Below the pieces are notes generated by a model. It was not told where the DNA came from. It worked only from the letters and a program-made list of their open reading frames with translations, and did no database searches. A stretch of DNA of 64,000 nucleotides, taken from the NCBI GenBank assembly GCA_025267735.1, contig CM046298.1:27721866-27785865 (forward strand). The letters run 5' to 3'. The position numbers were made by a program, and so were the translations under genes. The DNA comes from Mactra quadrangularis (Eukaryota > Mollusca > Bivalvia > Venerida > Mactridae). Positions 48,178 through 60,400 of the stretch are shown piece after piece. Each line of letters starts with the position of its first letter. The stretch's first letter is position 1.

Positions 48178-48310
48178 TAATACGAAGACCAGCTCACCTT
48201 ACCTAGTTTACATTGACCTTTGACATGACTAGTTGCCTACTCACCTGTACTTATCCACATGGCCGACAACGTCTCCATATTCATTGTCAATAGAGGAAAA
48301 TTGACAATAT
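48178..48310 (-). repeat. SINE fragment
   Basis: On the minus strand this has the SINE body end (TTGACAATGAATATGGAGAC, GGCCATGTGGATAAGTACAG GTGAGTAGG) and a diverged tail. It lies just upstream of the amine oxidase start. Confidence 0.55.
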
Positions 48311-48406
48311 CTAGGATATAAAAAGTAAATGTATATCATTATATCTTCCAGTATGGACAAGAAGTATGTTAGAGTAAAGTAAGAGAAAGTTGAGAAGTGT
48401 TATATA

Positions 48407-51400
48407 ATGGCACGAGAGAAGAAAAAGAAAGATAAACCAACTGTTTCTATAGAAGAGAATGGTACAGCAAGTACAACACCAGAGGATGAAGGGGCTACGA
48501 GGGTGAGTTGTATATTTATAAAACGTACAAGAAGTTAGGTATACTCGCTTACCCTATCACAAGCAAGTGGTTATAAAATCAGCTTACGCCAATTTTGCAT
48601 GAATGGGTGTAGCACCGCTAAACGAACAATTCACAAAACCCAAGGTACTTTTCTGTCCGTTTGGCTGTTGTACGTTAAACATCGCATTACACACTAAATT
48701 TTGCAACCAACGCTATACGTCGCAGTTACCCTGATGTTAAACGTCGCAAAATCAACTGACGTTAAATGTCGCAACATTGACACTTAAACGTCGCATTTTG
48801 TAGTAAGGTTTAGTATCGAGCTTTAACAACACAAGTACATGTATTACATAGGACAAATATGACATCAACGCAACCACTTAGCATTAAGGCTGCAACATTA
48901 ATTTTTAACGTCAGTCGATTTTTGTACGACGTTTAGCGTCAACGTTGCGACGTTTAACGTCAATGAACATTGGTTGTGCCAGTTAGCGTTAGTGTTGCGA
49001 CGTTTAGCGAGATTGTGGCGTTTCATGGTACTACAAACTCATTGTGTCCCAGTGATGAAAAGTACCTTTTACCTTTGTATTTTTTACTTGCTTTTCCGAA
49101 TATTGAATGTATAATATCACGCAATACCTTATCATTGATAGACACAACATACATACAATGTTTACGAGAACAAAACATCATTGAGGAGTTTGTTTTCTTT
49201 CAGATAAAAGCCTAACAAACAACAATGATAATATTGTGAATATCTCTCTTCCATTTTCCTAAAATATAAACATGTTTATGAGTAAAATTATACCCCAAAG
49301 ATCAAACAACGATTTACATTGGAATACAGTACCCACCAAAAGTTTGGAGACAAAAGAACTTCACTACAATTCTTGAATTTTGACGATTATTTTTAATGGA
49401 TAATTATTCTTTATAAATATATAGTTATGGTTTGTGATTAAACGAAAACAAATTTCATGAATGCAACACATTTATATGATTCAACATCTGACATCCTAAA
49501 GCCTCCAACACCATGTTTATTATAATTATTTTCCACAAAAATAGCTTTTATGCTATTTTTGTAGTCTCGGTTATGATTATAATGATAACCAAAAAAATAA
49601 TTCAAACTACAAAGCATTTCTAAAATAAACAGTTACCATATTTCAGATAAACGCTATGTAGTAGCCTTACAAAGTGGAAATGTCTCCAAACTTTTGGTGG
49701 GTACTGTATGTTTACTGCTAAAGATATAGTGCTTCCTGTTCCTTGTGTCATTTAATACGCCTTTAAGATTATTATGCGCAATTTTATATTACTTTGCCTT
49801 GAACATGTTTTGCATCATGTTTTTTTGTGTGTAAAACATATGTTTCAGCAGAAATTAGAATTTCGAAGATCTTAAAGATTTACCCAACATTGAAAATTTC
49901 TGGAATGTCCCCGTAAAATTATATAAATCTGATTGAAATATACGACATTTCCGATAATTGCTTTACAATGTAATCCAAGAAATACGAACAATAAGAAATC
50001 CGAAACCCTATTCTAAATGCATATCCTGGTCTCATTTTCGACATCTGGATACAAGAGAATCACAAAGACATCCGTAAAGTTGAGCAATAAAAACAGTTTT
50101 GTTTCCTCCCGAATGCATTTGTATTCGAATATTTCCGGTTGCTTGTATAGCATTTTCGTAACTTCAGTCAAAATAGAAGTAATATGCTTTCAATTGTGAA
50201 CTTACACTAAAGCTCCACTATAAACATTATCATCTTGGTCATTTTAAAGGTACTAGTTCACAGATTTGGTTAAGATTTTTCAATATTTCCAAAAATACCA
50301 TTCACTGTCTGTAATTGAGTCAAAAATTAAGTCTTAATATTTTAGGACAAACTGACCTAAATGTTGCAAGAAATATTCAATAAAGGTCACAAAATGCACA
50401 AAAATTGTCTACACCGTGACATACGGGGTATTTTTATCACATGTAACTCCGTCATTTGTACTTGTATGTCAACTTGCACTAAAATTGTCATTATCAAATC
50501 ACTAATTTTCTGCTTAAAAATGTTTTCAAGCAATTTTGATAGTTCCAGAAAAAGTTGATATTTAAGTTGAAATCTGTGAATGAGTACCTTTAAAACTAAG
50601 CGATGTTTTACTAATTTAAGTCCCAAATGCTTATTTTGAAAAGAAAAAGGTTTCTATACAAAGATATTTCCGTTATTAAGACCATCAGTCCAATGCACTT
50701 GCTCAGCTGTTCAATGCACTTTGCCAGCTGTTAATGCACTTGCCCGGATGTTCAACTTTCAAAACTAAATAATTGAAAACCGATATCAAAGACATACTGT
50801 AAGTAATGCTAAATAATTGATTAACATTAAGAGATAAGTCATTGTTGAACATTTCTAAGCATTGCGACATTTACGTCATTAAGTTTTGCTATGTTACATG
50901 TATAGCTAAAATATATTGCTGGTCCGGGTCGAGTGGGATCGAAGTATCGACTTGTCCGCAGACATAAATTTACGAGTATGACAAGTCGGGCATAGGAATT
51001 CCGCACCCCTGTATAGCGAGCAATATTTGCAGTTACCAGAGTTCTACAATTTTTCAGATTTTTATTGATAATTACATTGGAATTGTGATATAACGCAGGG
51101 GCGGTTCCAGAATTTTTTTAAGGGGGGGGGTCCGTTTTCTGGGGGGTCCAAACTTTCGAACCACAACCACATTATACACATTTTGCAGAATAATGCAACA
51201 TTATTAATAAATGTATAATAAAATACATAACTATTAAATATGTGATAAGCACCTAGAAAAAATGCTCCATACTACTTAAAAATGACTTACAGTCAAGAAA
51301 TACACTAATGGACAGGTACATTTTGGAAATTCTAGGGGGAGGGGTCCGGACCCGCCTGACCCCCGCTAGATCCGCCTATGTAACGTGTTGTTTTGTTTCT

Positions 51401-53783
51401 ATTTCAGGTACCATTAACAAAGCCTCGAGAAGAACCAATCGTTGTTGATGATTTTCCAGACAAATCTCGATTCATCTTACAAGTTGTCGCCATATTTAGC
51501 TCATTCTTATCTGTGATACTTCTCGTCATTGTGGTTATTTTAGCTGTTCATATAGGGGCCGTGCAATACTGTTACCCAGGGCTTAAAACTACTTTAAGAA
51601 ACACAGACTCACCACGAGTTTTCGATGACATGACTGTGAGTGAATTTAACGCTGTGACAGATTACATGTTGCACCGCTCAGGGATAGGTCTAACTCATTT
51701 TGACTCCGCCTCAGTAAATAGTAGTTACATATACATGATTGATTTACACATTCCATTAAAATCTGCTGTTTTAGAATATCTGGACAGAGGAAGTGTTAGA
51801 TTAAAAAGGGTCGCTAAGGTTATAGTAGTCAGAGGTGATTTGGAGACACCGAAAGTTGATGAATACTTAGTATTTCCCCTTCCTAATCCGACATCTCATC
51901 GTTTGGCGCGAAATCCATTATACGTTCGGTTTCCGGTTCCGTATACAAGTCGACCTGTTGACCACGTAGACTATAAAGAATTGTATTCAATCATAAGAAC
52001 GTTTTCTAAAGATGTATATCATATCTTAATGGAAAGTTATGGTCTTTGCTACCATAACTGTACGGTAAATAAGAATTGCATTGTTTTTCGAGACGTTGCT
52101 CCACGTGGGCAGAAAAGTGGCGACAGGAAAACCTGGTTCTGGGCTTTCCGCGATGTGGAGGGTTATTACCTGCATCCCCTTGGCTTACAATTACAAATTA
52201 ATCACAAATCAAATGATATAACTAAATGGAAAATTGAGAGAGTAGTTTACAATGGAAAACTTTCATATACTGTTGACAGTTTTCTAGAACGTTATGAAAA
52301 GGGAATAAATATCAAGAAAATCAAACAAGACATTCCTGTAGGTAAAAATCAGTTTTTATATTCATCAATGTATCGCAGAGACTATTCAGCTTCATCTGAG
52401 TCCTTACCTGGACCGAGGTTCGTGGATCCTGCAGGTCCCAGGTATACAGTGGAAGGCCAGCACGTAAAATACATGCATTGGGATTTTGATATTCACATGA
52501 GAACATCAACTGGAGTACAAATATTTGATGTCAGATTCCAAAGTGAGAGAATAGCCTATGAGCTTAGTTTACAAGATTCCGTGGTATACCATACAGGCTA
52601 TGGACCTACTATGACGATGAGTAACCTATATTTGGCATCTTGGATGATAGGAGCATCGTCCTATGAACTTGTGAGAGGTGTGGACTGCCCAGACACTGCT
52701 GCCTTCTTAGATACTCATTTCTTTGTTGATACAAGTAAACCATTACATTATAGAAATGTTGTTTGTATATTTGAAGTTAATGCCGGAGTGCCTTTGCGGC
52801 GACATTATACTCCTGATATGAAAGGAGGCTTCACTAATTATGGAGGACTAGTTGACCATCATTTAGTAGTTAGGCATATAGCAACAATAGGAAGTAAAGA
52901 CTATATCATAGATTATATATTTCGTGTGAATGGAGAAATAGAAACCAGAGTTTCTACCACTGGCTATCTACAGTCTACTTATAAACTTCCGTTTGAGAAT
53001 AAGTATGGAAACCCTATTTATTATGATGTAACTGCAAACGTCTATCAACAAATGTTTCATTTCAAATTTGATCTGGATATAGGGAGGCTTGAAAATAGAT
53101 ATTCAGTGCTTGATATTGAAACAGAGCATATACGTCATCCGTGGTATTCTGGTGCTAATTTAACCCAGTTAGTTTTAAATGAGAAGCGAATGGAACGAGA
53201 AATGGACATCGTAGTAGCCGATGAGACAGATGCTCCCAGATATCATATTATATATGCTGAACATCCTGTTAACAAATACGATGTAAAACGTGCTTATAGG
53301 ATTATCAATAATAATTACGTAAAAAATATACTAAATGATAAAAATGTTACTAACGCTGCAAAGTGGGCAAACTATCCAATAGTTGTGACAAAGTATGACG
53401 ACACAGAGGACCATTCAAGCTCTATATACGCTCAGAATGATCCGTGGGAACCCGTCGTAGATTTCGAACGCTTTGTGTCCGATAATGATACGATTATAAA
53501 TCAAGATCTTGTTGCCTGGGCAACGGTCGGGTTTTATCACATCCCACGTACTGAAGACGTACCCTCTATAACAACGTCAACACAAATTGTATCACTTACC
53601 ATTGCACCGTTTAATTTCTTTACAGAATGTCCGAGTGTGTCGTCACCAAGTGGGGTGGTGATAAAACCCGTACCGGGTACTGATAAAATCACTGTGAACA
53701 CGTTTGGTACGGATAGAAGCATGTCCTGTGTGCCTCCAACTTATGGTCCGGAATCGTTTTATGGATTTCGCACTGTCGAGTAG
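48407..53783 (+). CDS. Membrane-anchored copper amine oxidase homologue lacking catalytic residues
   Basis: Coding exon 1 is 48407-48502 (MAREKKKKDK..., 32 codons, GTGAGT donor). Exon 2 is 51408-53783 (TTTCAG acceptor, phase 0). Together they encode 823 residues. Residues ~55-81 form one hydrophobic segment after a short basic/acidic tail, giving a type II anchor like vertebrate AOC3. Family landmarks follow in order: GPRYTVEGQ, RIAYELSLQ, RGVDCP, NQ-type NDPWEPVVDF and FYHIPRTEDVP. The TPQ motif (T-x-x-N-Y-D/E-Y) reads TIGSKDY, so the cofactor Tyr is Lys (residue ~529). The copper HxH reads YQQ (~578-580). The catalytic Asp aligns to Leu (~441). Only the third copper His (~743) remains. The frame is fully open, so it is probably an expressed pseudoenzyme. 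An AATAAA lies at ~53879. Confidence 0.93.
48640..49070. mobile_element. MITE with internal array of GCGACGTTTAACGT motifs
   Basis: The ends are AAGGTACTTTTCTGTC on the left and GATGAAAAGTACCTTTT on the right. The interior has at least eight variants of GACGTTTAACGTCGCAAC, in reverse orientation in the left half and forward in the right half. It lies in intron 1 of the amine oxidase gene. Confidence 0.75.
49327..49706. mobile_element. Tc1/mariner-type MITE, copy 2
   Basis: This is the cleanest copy: CAGTACCCACCAAAAGTTTG GAGACA on the left and TGTCTCCAAACTTTTGGTGG GTACTG on the right, flanked by TA on both sides. It lies in the amine oxidase intron. Confidence 0.92.
50246..50595. mobile_element. 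MITE with AAAGGTACTAGTTCACAGAT ends, copy 1
   Basis: The left end TTTAAAGGTACTAGTTCACA is matched inverted by TGTGAATGAGTACCTTTAAA on the right. It is about 350 bp with no coding. Copy 2 is at 58532-58868. It lies in the amine oxidase intron. Confidence 0.88.
51100..51385. mobile_element. MITE with GC-rich terminal repeats, copy 3
   Basis: The left end is CAGGGGCGGTTCCAGAATTT and the right end CCCGCTAGATCCGCCTATG. The interior shares AAACTTTCGAACCACAACCA and GGACAGGTACATTTTGGAAA with the copies at 17.9 and 30.1 kb. The right end lies about 25 bp before the amine oxidase exon 2 acceptor. Confidence 0.8.
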
Positions 53784-53799
53784 GTCAGCAATGAAAATA

Positions 53800-54675
53800 A
53801 TGCTTGAAAGATCTCTTCACTTAATCAAATGATAAATTATTAATTTTGACATAACAAATCTTTCATTTTGTTGCCGCAATAAACATTTTAAGATAATTCG
53901 TGGCCAACCGCACATAGTTAAAAAACGCTTGACGTCAAAAGGCACAAAACGAACGTCATTGTGCTTATTAACCACAGTGAATGTATTCACAATAACACAC
54001 ATGAACATGTTAAAATTGAATTTTACTTCATTATTTTCCAAAAACTAACATCTTTATATTATACACGCCCACGTACGTGACTTTAAATTATGTTTATATG
54101 TGCATGCATGCAGCAGAGGTGAATTAAACGGCACATATACTCGCTTGGCTTCAAGCTAGCTTTTATGGCGACGTAGTAGAATGTACCCTATGGTCGTGGG
54201 TTCGATCCCAGTTCGGACCATGGATTTTTATAGGTGTACATGGGTATCCGCAGATATTTCCAAATGTATGTTGACCAGCTCTACCCCCACCCTGCTAGCT
54301 CAGTCAATAGAGCGTTATAGAATACATTGACATACTGATCTAAATGAGATACACAATGTAATTGTATATGTGGGTAGTTTATTAATACATAAGGAGGCAT
54401 ATCAAGTTCAGCACTCCCTGATTAATTTTATAAACTTGCGGCAGTAATCCACAGGCCGTTTGTTCGATGTTACTATAATTCATGTATAATATATATGAAT
54501 TAGAGTATCATCGAGCTATATAACAGCCTGTGCAGTAATCTATATCTGTGATAATCTTTCTATTTTATTCTCTGTCTCAATACATAAACCATTCCTTGTC
54601 TATGTTTAGTTGTTATAGTTTGATGTAAAAACCGTGCCTATACCACGTGACCTATCTTGACGACCATTTGTTTTG
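53800..54675. other. 3' flank of the amine oxidase gene
   Basis: A candidate poly(A) signal AATAAA is at about 53879. A degenerate tRNA/SINE-head-like segment (TGGCGACGTAGTAGAATGTA ... GTGGGTTCGATCCCAG) lies at about 54163-54222, and another weak box A-like piece (CTGCTAGCTCAGTCAATAGA) at 54291. No gene is supported. Confidence 0.4.
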
Positions 54676-54679
54676 ATAT

Positions 54680-54948
54680 GTTGACGTATTGTTCGTTTTT
54701 TCTCAACTGACAAAACATGAATAATTTTACGGTGAATGCGTTTGTTAAAATTATTGTCGTAATACACCCATGAGTTTCCAAAAGTGTGTATTATGATTGA
54801 GTAAAGCTTCATATGCCGTATGATATGTTTTAGTCAAGATATTTTTTAATAACAATTAGGCCGCCAGTATAAAACAGTGCATTCAGTCACCGTGAAATTA
54901 TTCAAGCTTTGACAGTTGAGAAAAAGCGGACAATACACTGATCACAAA
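54680..54948. mobile_element. MITE with TTGTCCGTTTTTTCTCAACTG-type ends, copy 1
   Basis: TATTGTTCGTTTTTTCTCAA CTGACAAAACATGAATAATT is matched inverted by AATTATTCAAGCTTTGACAG TTGAGAAAAAGCGGACAATA. It is about 270 bp. A shorter copy is at 62575-62722. Confidence 0.85.
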
Positions 54949-55397
54949 AACGTACGTGGTATAAGCACCGTTGTAAATATAGTCCATATTTATTGCTTGC
55001 TCTTCTCTTAATTAATTGTTCACAGACGACATGACTTTTTTATATATGAGGGAGTTACCAGGGGCCCTAATTTATATAAAACATTTTTGGAAAATTTACC
55101 AGTTTCATTAACAGGGGAAAGAAAAATCCAAGGTAATTTTCACACTTTGCGACACTTGAATGGTTTCAAGAAAATATCAGACATATTTCAGGCCAATGCG
55201 TAATAAATTCAATAGGCTGGGCAAATAAACGTGGACTATATAAAGCATTGTGTGAAGTCTTCAGGTTACAATAGAACCCTCGGGTAATTGATAATTATCT
55301 AATATTCATGTCACTCATTCGGAACACTTCGACCATTTCCGTCAAGATCTGAAAGAAAGGAAATGGCGGAAAATTCTGAATGAAGAATCCGTGTCAA

Positions 55398-55466
55398 CAT
55401 TCTCGTACCTAGAGATTATCAAGATTAACGATCGAGAACCTTGATAACCTACTGGGTACGAGAATG
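55398..55466. mobile_element. ~70-bp palindromic MITE, copy D
   Basis: CATTCTCGTACCTAGAGATT ATCAAGATT is mirrored by AACCTTGATAACCTACTGGG TACGAGAATG. The flanks CCGTGTCAA and CCGTATCAC agree at 7 of 9 bases, consistent with an aged 9-bp duplication. Confidence 0.85.
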
Positions 55467-55469
55467 CCG

Positions 55470-57430
55470 TATCACTAGCGTTATGACTTATAGAACACAG
55501 ACACATGTTTTTGATTCTATTATTGAGACAAAAGCTTACTTTGAACAGTGATATTTACATGCTTAAATTCGTACATAAAATGCGGTCAATAGCACAAGCT
55601 TGTCTCATCATGGCCTGTATAAGTTGTATAGGTCTTCACTGTGTTTCTGTAGGTTTTCAACTTGGCATTCCGAGGGTTCTAGAGTACCAACAGCCTAGTG
55701 TTATTGTTATAGACAAGTGATTATATGTAGTTATACTATTTCATGCTAAAATAAATTAGATTATTTATACATTTACAATATAGTTAATTGTATTTCATGT
55801 TTCCTTATTAAGTCACGTGTTTTCGTATTATACTTGTACAAGAAGAACATACGACACCATATTATACATGTACTACGATAAATATGCGTATGAGCTTCCT
55901 ACAAATGGTTTGATTTGTGATGTTATTATTGACAAATCAGTTGACAATGATTTGTACAGGAACCAAATTAAATACTTGAACTATGAGCAATCGATTGGAT
56001 GTGTAAACTCTTGTTTAAATATCTACTTTTCCAAATGCATGCCTATGATTTCACGACAAAAATTGACAGTATGGTAGGTCTGTAGTCTGTGGACTGTAAC
56101 TGTACCTGGTATGTTTGATTTCACTTTTTTATCTACAAGTCATCAAGTGTCACTATCAGAAGGGTATCTCTTCCGAGAACGGATTGAGAATGAAAAAAGG
56201 GAGACCCGATTATTTTATATGGGATTCAAGACCGTAAAATGTCACATATGCTTTCCAGTGGAATACCGGGGTTTATCGGTGAAATAAAAATAGATATTCC
56301 AATGTTTTGAAACAATGAAAATAAATTTGATTCTTTTCAGTGTTTGGATGCGTCGTTCTGATGACATATACTTAAAATTTAAAAAGGCCAGTTTGAAGCA
56401 TATAATAAACAGAAAATTTGTTTATTTCCGAGTAAAAGTATAAATTTCACTCGTGAGCTAATGATATTATATTTTCACTCGTGGCTACACTACTTGTGAA
56501 AATATTGCGTCATTAGCTCACTTGTGAAAAAATTGATCTTACACTGAAACTGTTACACCGAAATAAACACAAATATCCTTTATTAATCATGTTTTCATCA
56601 TTAGTATCATACATATCCCAAGAAAAAGTACGGGTTATATTCGCAGTTGGGCCATTCCAATCATCAGCTACATGTATTAGTTATATGCAAGAACCTGTAT
56701 ACAGTATAACCTCTGCAGAGCAGCCCTACTAAGAACAAACCCGCTTCTCAACAACAGCTTTTGATATTTCCTATCAGCGATATTTTAATTTTATTTAACC
56801 TCTACAGAGCAACAACCTCTGAACAGCAAAATATTTTATTCCTTTCTAGTGGGTCTTGTTCAATAGAGGTTGTACTGTAGTTAGATATATTTACAATTTT
56901 ACAAGTAATATGTTGTCTGTTGTCGGCTTTGGTCCTAGTCTGGATTCTTGCAGTGTAACTAAAAATCAAACTCCATACAATGATGATTTAACGTTTCGTT
57001 TCCCTTTAAACGTAAATTGTAATACTTTCAATATTAAAGGGAGTAAACCGCTCCTGACCATCGAACCTTAATTTTTATTATCAACGAATTTTAATATCAA
57101 ATGTTCACTATATTTAACAAAACTTGTCAATATTTAAGAAATGTATTCTACCGAGTATAATTGTATTAATACAATTACTGAAGTAGAACCAACTAACAAT
57201 AGTCAAAGAAAGACAATACTAAAACAATAGATATTAACAAATAAGATACACTTTCAACTTTAACAAAAATGTAACTTTACACGCACTTGTAAAAACAGTA
57301 ATTGAATACGTAAAGAAAAAGCTCTGTGATAGGAAATATTTTTTTCGTATTACTATTGTTGTTTTTTCACTTATTTATATACATTATTTATCATTCGTTA
57401 ATTCTGATACAATTTTAAACAACTACTTAA
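55470..57430. other. Intergenic stretch between the amine oxidase and LRRC74-like genes
   Basis: A loose palindrome at about 56445-56535 pairs TTTCACTCGTGAGCTAATGA with TCATTAGCTCACTTGTGAAA. Short ORFs at 55505 and 55817 show no motif. The 5' non-coding region of the LRRC74-like gene must lie at the right edge. Confidence 0.4.
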
Positions 57431-57432
57431 TT

Positions 57433-60400
57433 ATGTCTCGAAGTATAATGTCAGCGTCGTCGTCATCCTCAGCACATTTTACAGGATATAAATCTACGAA
57501 TACAGGACAGGTAAATGAATTTTTTGTTTCTTTTTTGTTTTATATCTTGACATGTCGCTAGTACTGTGTACTGTGTACTCAGTTTTTACGTACAACAAAC
57601 ATAAATAATTCCATTACATTTAAGAGTCTTAGTTAAATTTACTTGGAAAACTGGAAAAAAAATCAGAGAATTATTGACTATTACCAATATTCATTGTATA
57701 TCTTATCCATTACCAGTATTCATTTAAATGAAACTACGAGTACACCGATGAAAACATTTCATTTTCAAATTTGCAATGTATTGGCACATTACAACTCATT
57801 TGTGTCTCATTCAACCGTTGCAATTTGGATCTGTGCGCCGAGGAGCAGTAGGCTACGTGCTGGATTTTGAATCAAGCGTTCCAAAGAATTTGCTGCATTA
57901 GGTCTCATCTGGGCTTGTAGCACCCTTCCATGAAAATTCGACAACATTTTTTTATCCATAAATAATGTACTTGTAAGTATATGGAGAAGCCGTTGGTTTT
58001 GTAGAAGGGTTAGTACTGATTATAGACAAAGGTGAAGTAAACCAGACCAGGTGTGGTGAGCTGGCCTCTGCAAATAACTATCATATGTGTTGAAACGGCT
58101 TTTAACGAACCCGGATCGATAGCGCAGTTGGTACCGCGCCGGGATTTGGAATCTCGTGTCCCGAAGGGGGTACGGGTTCGAATGGAGAGGTTATACCCTT
58201 CCATGAAAATTTGACAATAATGTCAATTTTCCTCCATTGATCAGATAATATGGAGAAGTTTCAATCCTTGTTGAAGGGTAGGTGAGTACTGATTATAGAC
58301 AGGGGTCCAGGAAAGCTAGGTTAGGTGCGCTGGACGTCGTATAATGACCAAAAAGTGTTGACACGGCGTTAAACCCAATATAAACAAACAATATTGTCTT
58401 TTTTATCCATAACTAACGTATACGGAGAAGCCGCCAGTCTCGTAAAAGGAAAGTGAGACAAAAGGTAAAAGAAAACCAGGATGGTGAGCTAGCCTCTGTA
58501 AATTACTATCATTTGTGTTGACACGGCCTTTAAAGGTACTAGTTCACAGATTTTATTAACTTTTTCCGTATTTTCAAAATATCATTCAGTGTCTGTAATT
58601 GTGTCAAAGAATAAAAAAACAGACCTATAGGTTGCAAGAAATATACAAAAGAAATTACAAAAATGCACTAAAAGTGTCTATACCGTGACATACGAGGTAG
58701 ATATTTACTACACGAAACACCATCATTTGTAGTTATATGTCAATTTCCACTAAAGTTGTCATTATCAGAACACTACTTTCCTGCTTCCAAAAATGTTTCC
58801 ATACAATTTTGATAGTTTAAGATAAATGTTGATATTCAAGTTGAAATCTGTGAATGAGTACCTTTAACCTAATAAAACTCTGTTGTATTTTTCCATGTAG
58901 TTCTGTATATGGAAGTTGGTGAACAGAAATAACATAGAGGATCCATTTTGTATGATATCAAAGTTTAGAATGTCTGGTAAGATACGTCGTATAAGTAAGA
59001 AGAAACTTACAAGACATAAGATAACAGATACAGATATAGAGAGGTCACGTGACGACAGGGAGTCATCATCATCATCATCTGATTTCAGTCAAGATTGGGA
59101 TGATTATGATGATGATGATGGTAGGTACCTCTAAATAAACATTTATTATAAATATGAGTTCATTGCGAGCGCTCGACGGAAAACTGTCGTAACTCATTTT
59201 TTTAAAAAAAATCAGGAGAAGCAAAAAACTGTTAAACATTTTTCTCTCATGTTATTCTGTAACTATTTTGTGATATGTGGGTAAGAAATAACATGTCTTA
59301 TGTATTTTTTTTTTAAATTTCCGTTACGGCAGTTTGCGTCAAACCCTCGATCTGTATATACATGTACAGTTCCCACCAAAAGTTTGGAGAAAAAAGAAAT
59401 GTTCAAATTCAATTATTGAATTTTGATTGCATTATTTCTGATGAATCATTATTTTTAATATATTAAAGAATGGTTTGTAATGAAATAAATGAAAACAAAT
59501 TTCATGAATGCATCACATTCAACACATTTATAAGATTCAGCATCTGACTTTCTAAAGCCTCCAAAACTATGTTTATTGTAATTATTTTCCATAACATAGT
59601 TTTAATGCTATTTTTGTAGTCTCAGTTATTAATAACTACATTGTATAATGATGAATAAAAAATAATACAAAACTATAAAAAAAATTCAAAATGAAAAGTT
59701 ACTAAATTTTAGATACAACTATTCAGTAGGCCTACAATCTGAGCATGTCTCCAAATTTTTGGTGGGTACTGTGCTTCATTGGGTTAGAATCACTGGTACC
59801 ACAGTCTATAAATTCGTAAGATACACATAGCTATGCTTTAATGATAATATGGTCAACGAACGAATAAGTTATCAAAGTACCGAGAGCACAAAAAAAAACT
59901 TTCGTTCGAATAGAAACTTAACCCTTCCAAGATGGCGAACAATAGATGTGAAAACTTAAAGCAGTAAAATGGATGACTTATTTTCTTATCCGTATTTAAG
60001 TTACTGTAATGCAGTTAGGTAATTTGCGAGGTTGGCAAACTCCTTCAAAACCATTGACGGACAAGGAATAGGTTTATACAGTTGGTACACGCATAGGATA
60101 ATAGATTAGGCGCGTTGCACTTGTACGTGCGTTTGTCTGCCCCGTATTTAGTAACTATTGTCAGCTAACGTTACGGGTCGGGAAAACTCAACCAGAAGAC
60201 AACTCAACCTGTGCATAACTCAACTCAAAGTTGGGACAACTCAATCTGTCAGTATGGGATTGAGTTGTCTCGGGTTGAGTTGTCTTCCGTTACGGAACGT
60301 TTAGGAACGTTCGGGATAATTGAACAGGCTACTGTACTTGAATATCACAACACCGGAAGTGGTCATGCCTTCCGTCGATAATGTTCGATTTGCGATATTA

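Noticed and set aside
48970..49215. 81-residue ORF in the amine oxidase intron
   Set aside because: It starts inside the GCGACGTTTAACGT array and runs past the MITE end with no motif.
51393..51407. Start of the amine oxidase at the TTG at 51393
   Set aside because: These bases are the intron's pyrimidine tract and acceptor; the 48407-48502 exon joins in phase and provides an ATG and a cytoplasmic tail.
55505..56077. Short ORFs at 55505 and 55817, one with a hydrophobic Cys-rich segment resembling a signal peptide
   Set aside because: No mature domain, no conserved context and no splice evidence; chance is likely in AT-rich DNA.
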